Below are positions 63,301-64,000 of a DNA stretch of 64,000 bases, piece after piece. The stretch lies in the NCBI GenBank assembly GCA_965216955.1, contig CBDCGV010000002.1, positions 248,001 through 312,000 on the forward strand, given 5' to 3'. Made by a program: the position numbers and the translations under genes. How positions within the stretch are numbered: the first letter of the stretch is position 1; every line of letters begins with the position of its first letter. This stretch comes from CBDCGV01 sp965216955. Lineage in GTDB: Bacteria > Bacteroidota > Bacteroidia > Chitinophagales > JADIYW01. The notes below the pieces were generated by a model. It saw only the letters and a program-made list of their open reading frames with translations. It had not been told where the DNA came from and did not search any database.

Positions 63301-64000
63301 GGGGAAGTTTTTTTACATTTCGATGCTCATCACCAGTGTAATGGCTATAAGTATTACCATTAATTCCGTCTTGATCTTGTACTCTATTTTCGCAAAATGC
63401 TATTCTTTTTCTTGGTGTACTAAAAGAATGTTCTTCATGCTTTTTATTATACGCAGGCAAACCATAAACATATCTTGCGCCAGATTGATCCAAAGTGGTA
63501 AACCCTCCTATGTGATGGTCTTTATGTATTGCCCCTCTGTTTAAATATTGTTGTGGGTAATAGTTTTCTTTAGAAGCATTGTTGGAAGGTATTTCTATTT
63601 TATCTATGCCATCGTAATATTGAATATCTAATTCTGTAAAAACTTGGTCATCACTTTTGATGTATTTATTTGGTATAGGTTGTGCTATATTTGCGCGCGC
63701 CCTTCTCTCTCTATGTACATTTCTATTATTGTATTGAACACTACTTCCCTTGGTTATTAACTTTTCCCAATGAAAATGCCTGCTTTTATTTACTACATTA
63801 AAATTAGAGGGGCCATCCATCCCTTTTAAGAAGCTATTTACATCGTAGGGATCTTCCATTGCCAACTCTTGATGAAACCTAAAATAGGTAGGCTCAAAAT
63901 ACGGATCACTATCTTTGTTACCATAACTATACCTTTCATCTAATTCAGAAAGATCCCATAAAAAATTGTGGTTTTCTGACCTAGAAAAAGTACCGATTCC
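60371..64000 (-). CDS. Giant RHS-locus protein, 5' truncated by window end
   Basis: The frame is open to the window edge (about 1,209 codons visible; the TTG at 63865 is internal). Sequences such as VHFKYANDPS, GGGKLTLSRVYFTYRNSTRG, ITTPSGAIIEVDYEADDYAY and AMQMFHISKN recur in large Bacteroidota proteins accompanying RHS genes and recall TcB/SpvB-like shell subunits, though I cannot assign a named domain. The end (KEDITQDDVEVYVV, then VKFYCPQPQ) has no toxin. It is the first of three large secreted genes in one minus-strand run with 2 nt to the next start, so they are cotranscribed. Confidence 0.7.
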   Translation of the reverse strand, partial: GIGTFSRSENHNFLWDLSELDERYSYGNKDSDPYFEPTYFRFHQELAMEDPYDVNSFLKGMDGPSNFNVVNKSRHFHWEKLITKGSSVQYNNRNVHRERRARANIAQPIPNKYIKSDDQVFTELDIQYYDGIDKIEIPSNNASKENYYPQQYLNRGAIHKDHHIGGFTTLDQSGARYVYGLPAYNKKHEEHSFSTPRKRIAFCENRVQDQDGINGNTYSHYTGDEHRNVKKLPPYVHSYLLSAVLGADYVDIDNNGPSEKDLGYWVKFNYVKADDYAWRTPYKGANYIPGHISDGDDDKGFFMHGERENWYLASAETKTHIAKFSLSAREDAKGSLVGGGGVSYQIDKIDLFTKEEIKLDPQNPRPIKTVHFKYANDPSVNEPELCQGVDNNFSGGGKLTLSRVYFTYRNSTRGSLNQYKFDYHQNNVEENPPYRSSTLDETDRTDCWGYYNSSIVECAPSKPYVPQPNTENEIKNKVQSQNDIDVAAWSLKEITTPSGAIIEVDYEADDYAYVQDKKAMQMFHISKNQGGADGRFYFNNGQDSYVIADLDNYTYTNDNVGQLLEGTDQLYFKALVNLIGPDAGQYAEYVAGYLKINKSKGKNGVELIDNGTRAKIYVKPFKQKGSDLFHPISHAALDFLQANRQALLSEMERVAGSTAVDLDGDLEKAEARDNMKQMFGTILQMFKFRHNYYATAHRKEAASAFHSEYSFVRLNNIAGFKEGGGLRVKQVKLKESVNGAEYGQVYNYTTVDEESGNLISSGVATFEPNAGGEQNPLIEGIKYNEQISVKTNLRLFMETPYNRSYYPGPSVGYSKVTVKSLATHLAENKEPGYTIPKTRKVNGVDEPYDYAIPTTGTNVHEFYTCKDFPVYNDKTAVSITETHDKKHIFLVGEKHDDYLGASQGFFIELNDMHGKVKSMAYHAQDIEGNMVYPAYSSIQYNYKLDKQNSKRLNSNVTALLPDGSQKEMLLGLDYDFYMDARASYVSSKSNGQNFNTDIVMLAVFPLVLLNWLPTIGHEEKTIHTVTTNKVIWRTGIIDNIVAKDENSIITTKNLLYDPVTGAPLLTEVQNNFDDPVYSLNIPAYWKYEGMGPAYKNLDLKFKANIASVQNTNLHKLDGHNAKQWLRNLYPGDELVLTLDDGSYKKAYLMQMDLDNVKIGFDGKEDITQDDVEVYVVRSGRRNQLSVNAGTVTALKDPLDHVKFYCPQPQ

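Overview
This A+T-rich window most likely comes from a Bacteroidota chromosome, probably a Cytophagales/Flammeovirgaceae-like bacterium. That placement is inference. It rests on the gene order bamD-rpoZ-coaBC-DUF4835-recN, promoters of the TTG-N20-TAnnTTTG type, lipoproteins whose mature ends are acidic after the lipid cysteine, and RHS proteins of the Bacteroidota style.

Layout. 1-5.1 kb: a 5'-truncated penicillin-acylase-type hydrolase, an LCM-type methyltransferase, a lipoprotein and a secreted alpha/beta hydrolase. 5.1-6.8 kb, minus strand: thyA-folA and a small histone-H1-like gene. 6.9-13.1 kb: the bamD-rpoZ-coaBC-DUF4835-recN cluster, followed by a sialidase-like lipoprotein. 13.2-18 kb: an O-carbamoyltransferase, a divergent HxlR regulator/nitroreductase pair, a methyltransferase and a DUF2071 protein. 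18-20.3 kb: an endoglycoceramidase-like surface lipoprotein (frameshifted) with a companion lipoprotein. 20.3-23.5 kb: a DinB/YfiT-type protein and a VWA + MoxR-type ATPase pair. 23.6-28.3 kb, minus strand: plsB-like acyltransferase, gpsA, esterase, ECF sigma factor and TPR membrane protein. 28.4-29.8 kb: a sphingosine-1-phosphate-lyase-like PLP enzyme.

From about 30 kb the window becomes accessory DNA. A tyrosine recombinase (30-31 kb) sits next to a silent RHS 'tip' that has no start codon and ends in a colicin-E3-like rRNase toxin. A giant RHS protein (5,062 codons, minus strand, 50.8-35.6 kb) has a different, unrecognised histidine-rich toxin tip. The silent and expressed tips share a perfect 186-bp inverted repeat (31134-31319 and 36613-36798), placed in the same reading frame just before the RHS hallmark. 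Recombination between the arms would invert 5.3 kb and exchange the toxin tip and its putative immunity genes without loss of DNA. I consider this predicted invertible toxin switch the main discovery candidate. The segment also carries small putative immunity genes, a REP-associated tyrosine transposase (RAYT) and two families of REP-like palindromes.

Upstream of the giant RHS gene on the same strand are a GIY-YIG nuclease read in frame through repeats into a secreted protein, a 2,629-residue cysteine-rich repeat protein, and the 3' end of another giant protein that runs off the window. These probably form one secreted RHS/Teneurin-like system.

Several genes between 8 and 32 kb (coaBC, nitroreductase, endoglycoceramidase, its neighbour, the silent tip) carry single-base indels, nearly all in homopolymers, while the 28 kb of giant ORFs carry none. 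I cannot tell sequencing error from real decay without reads.
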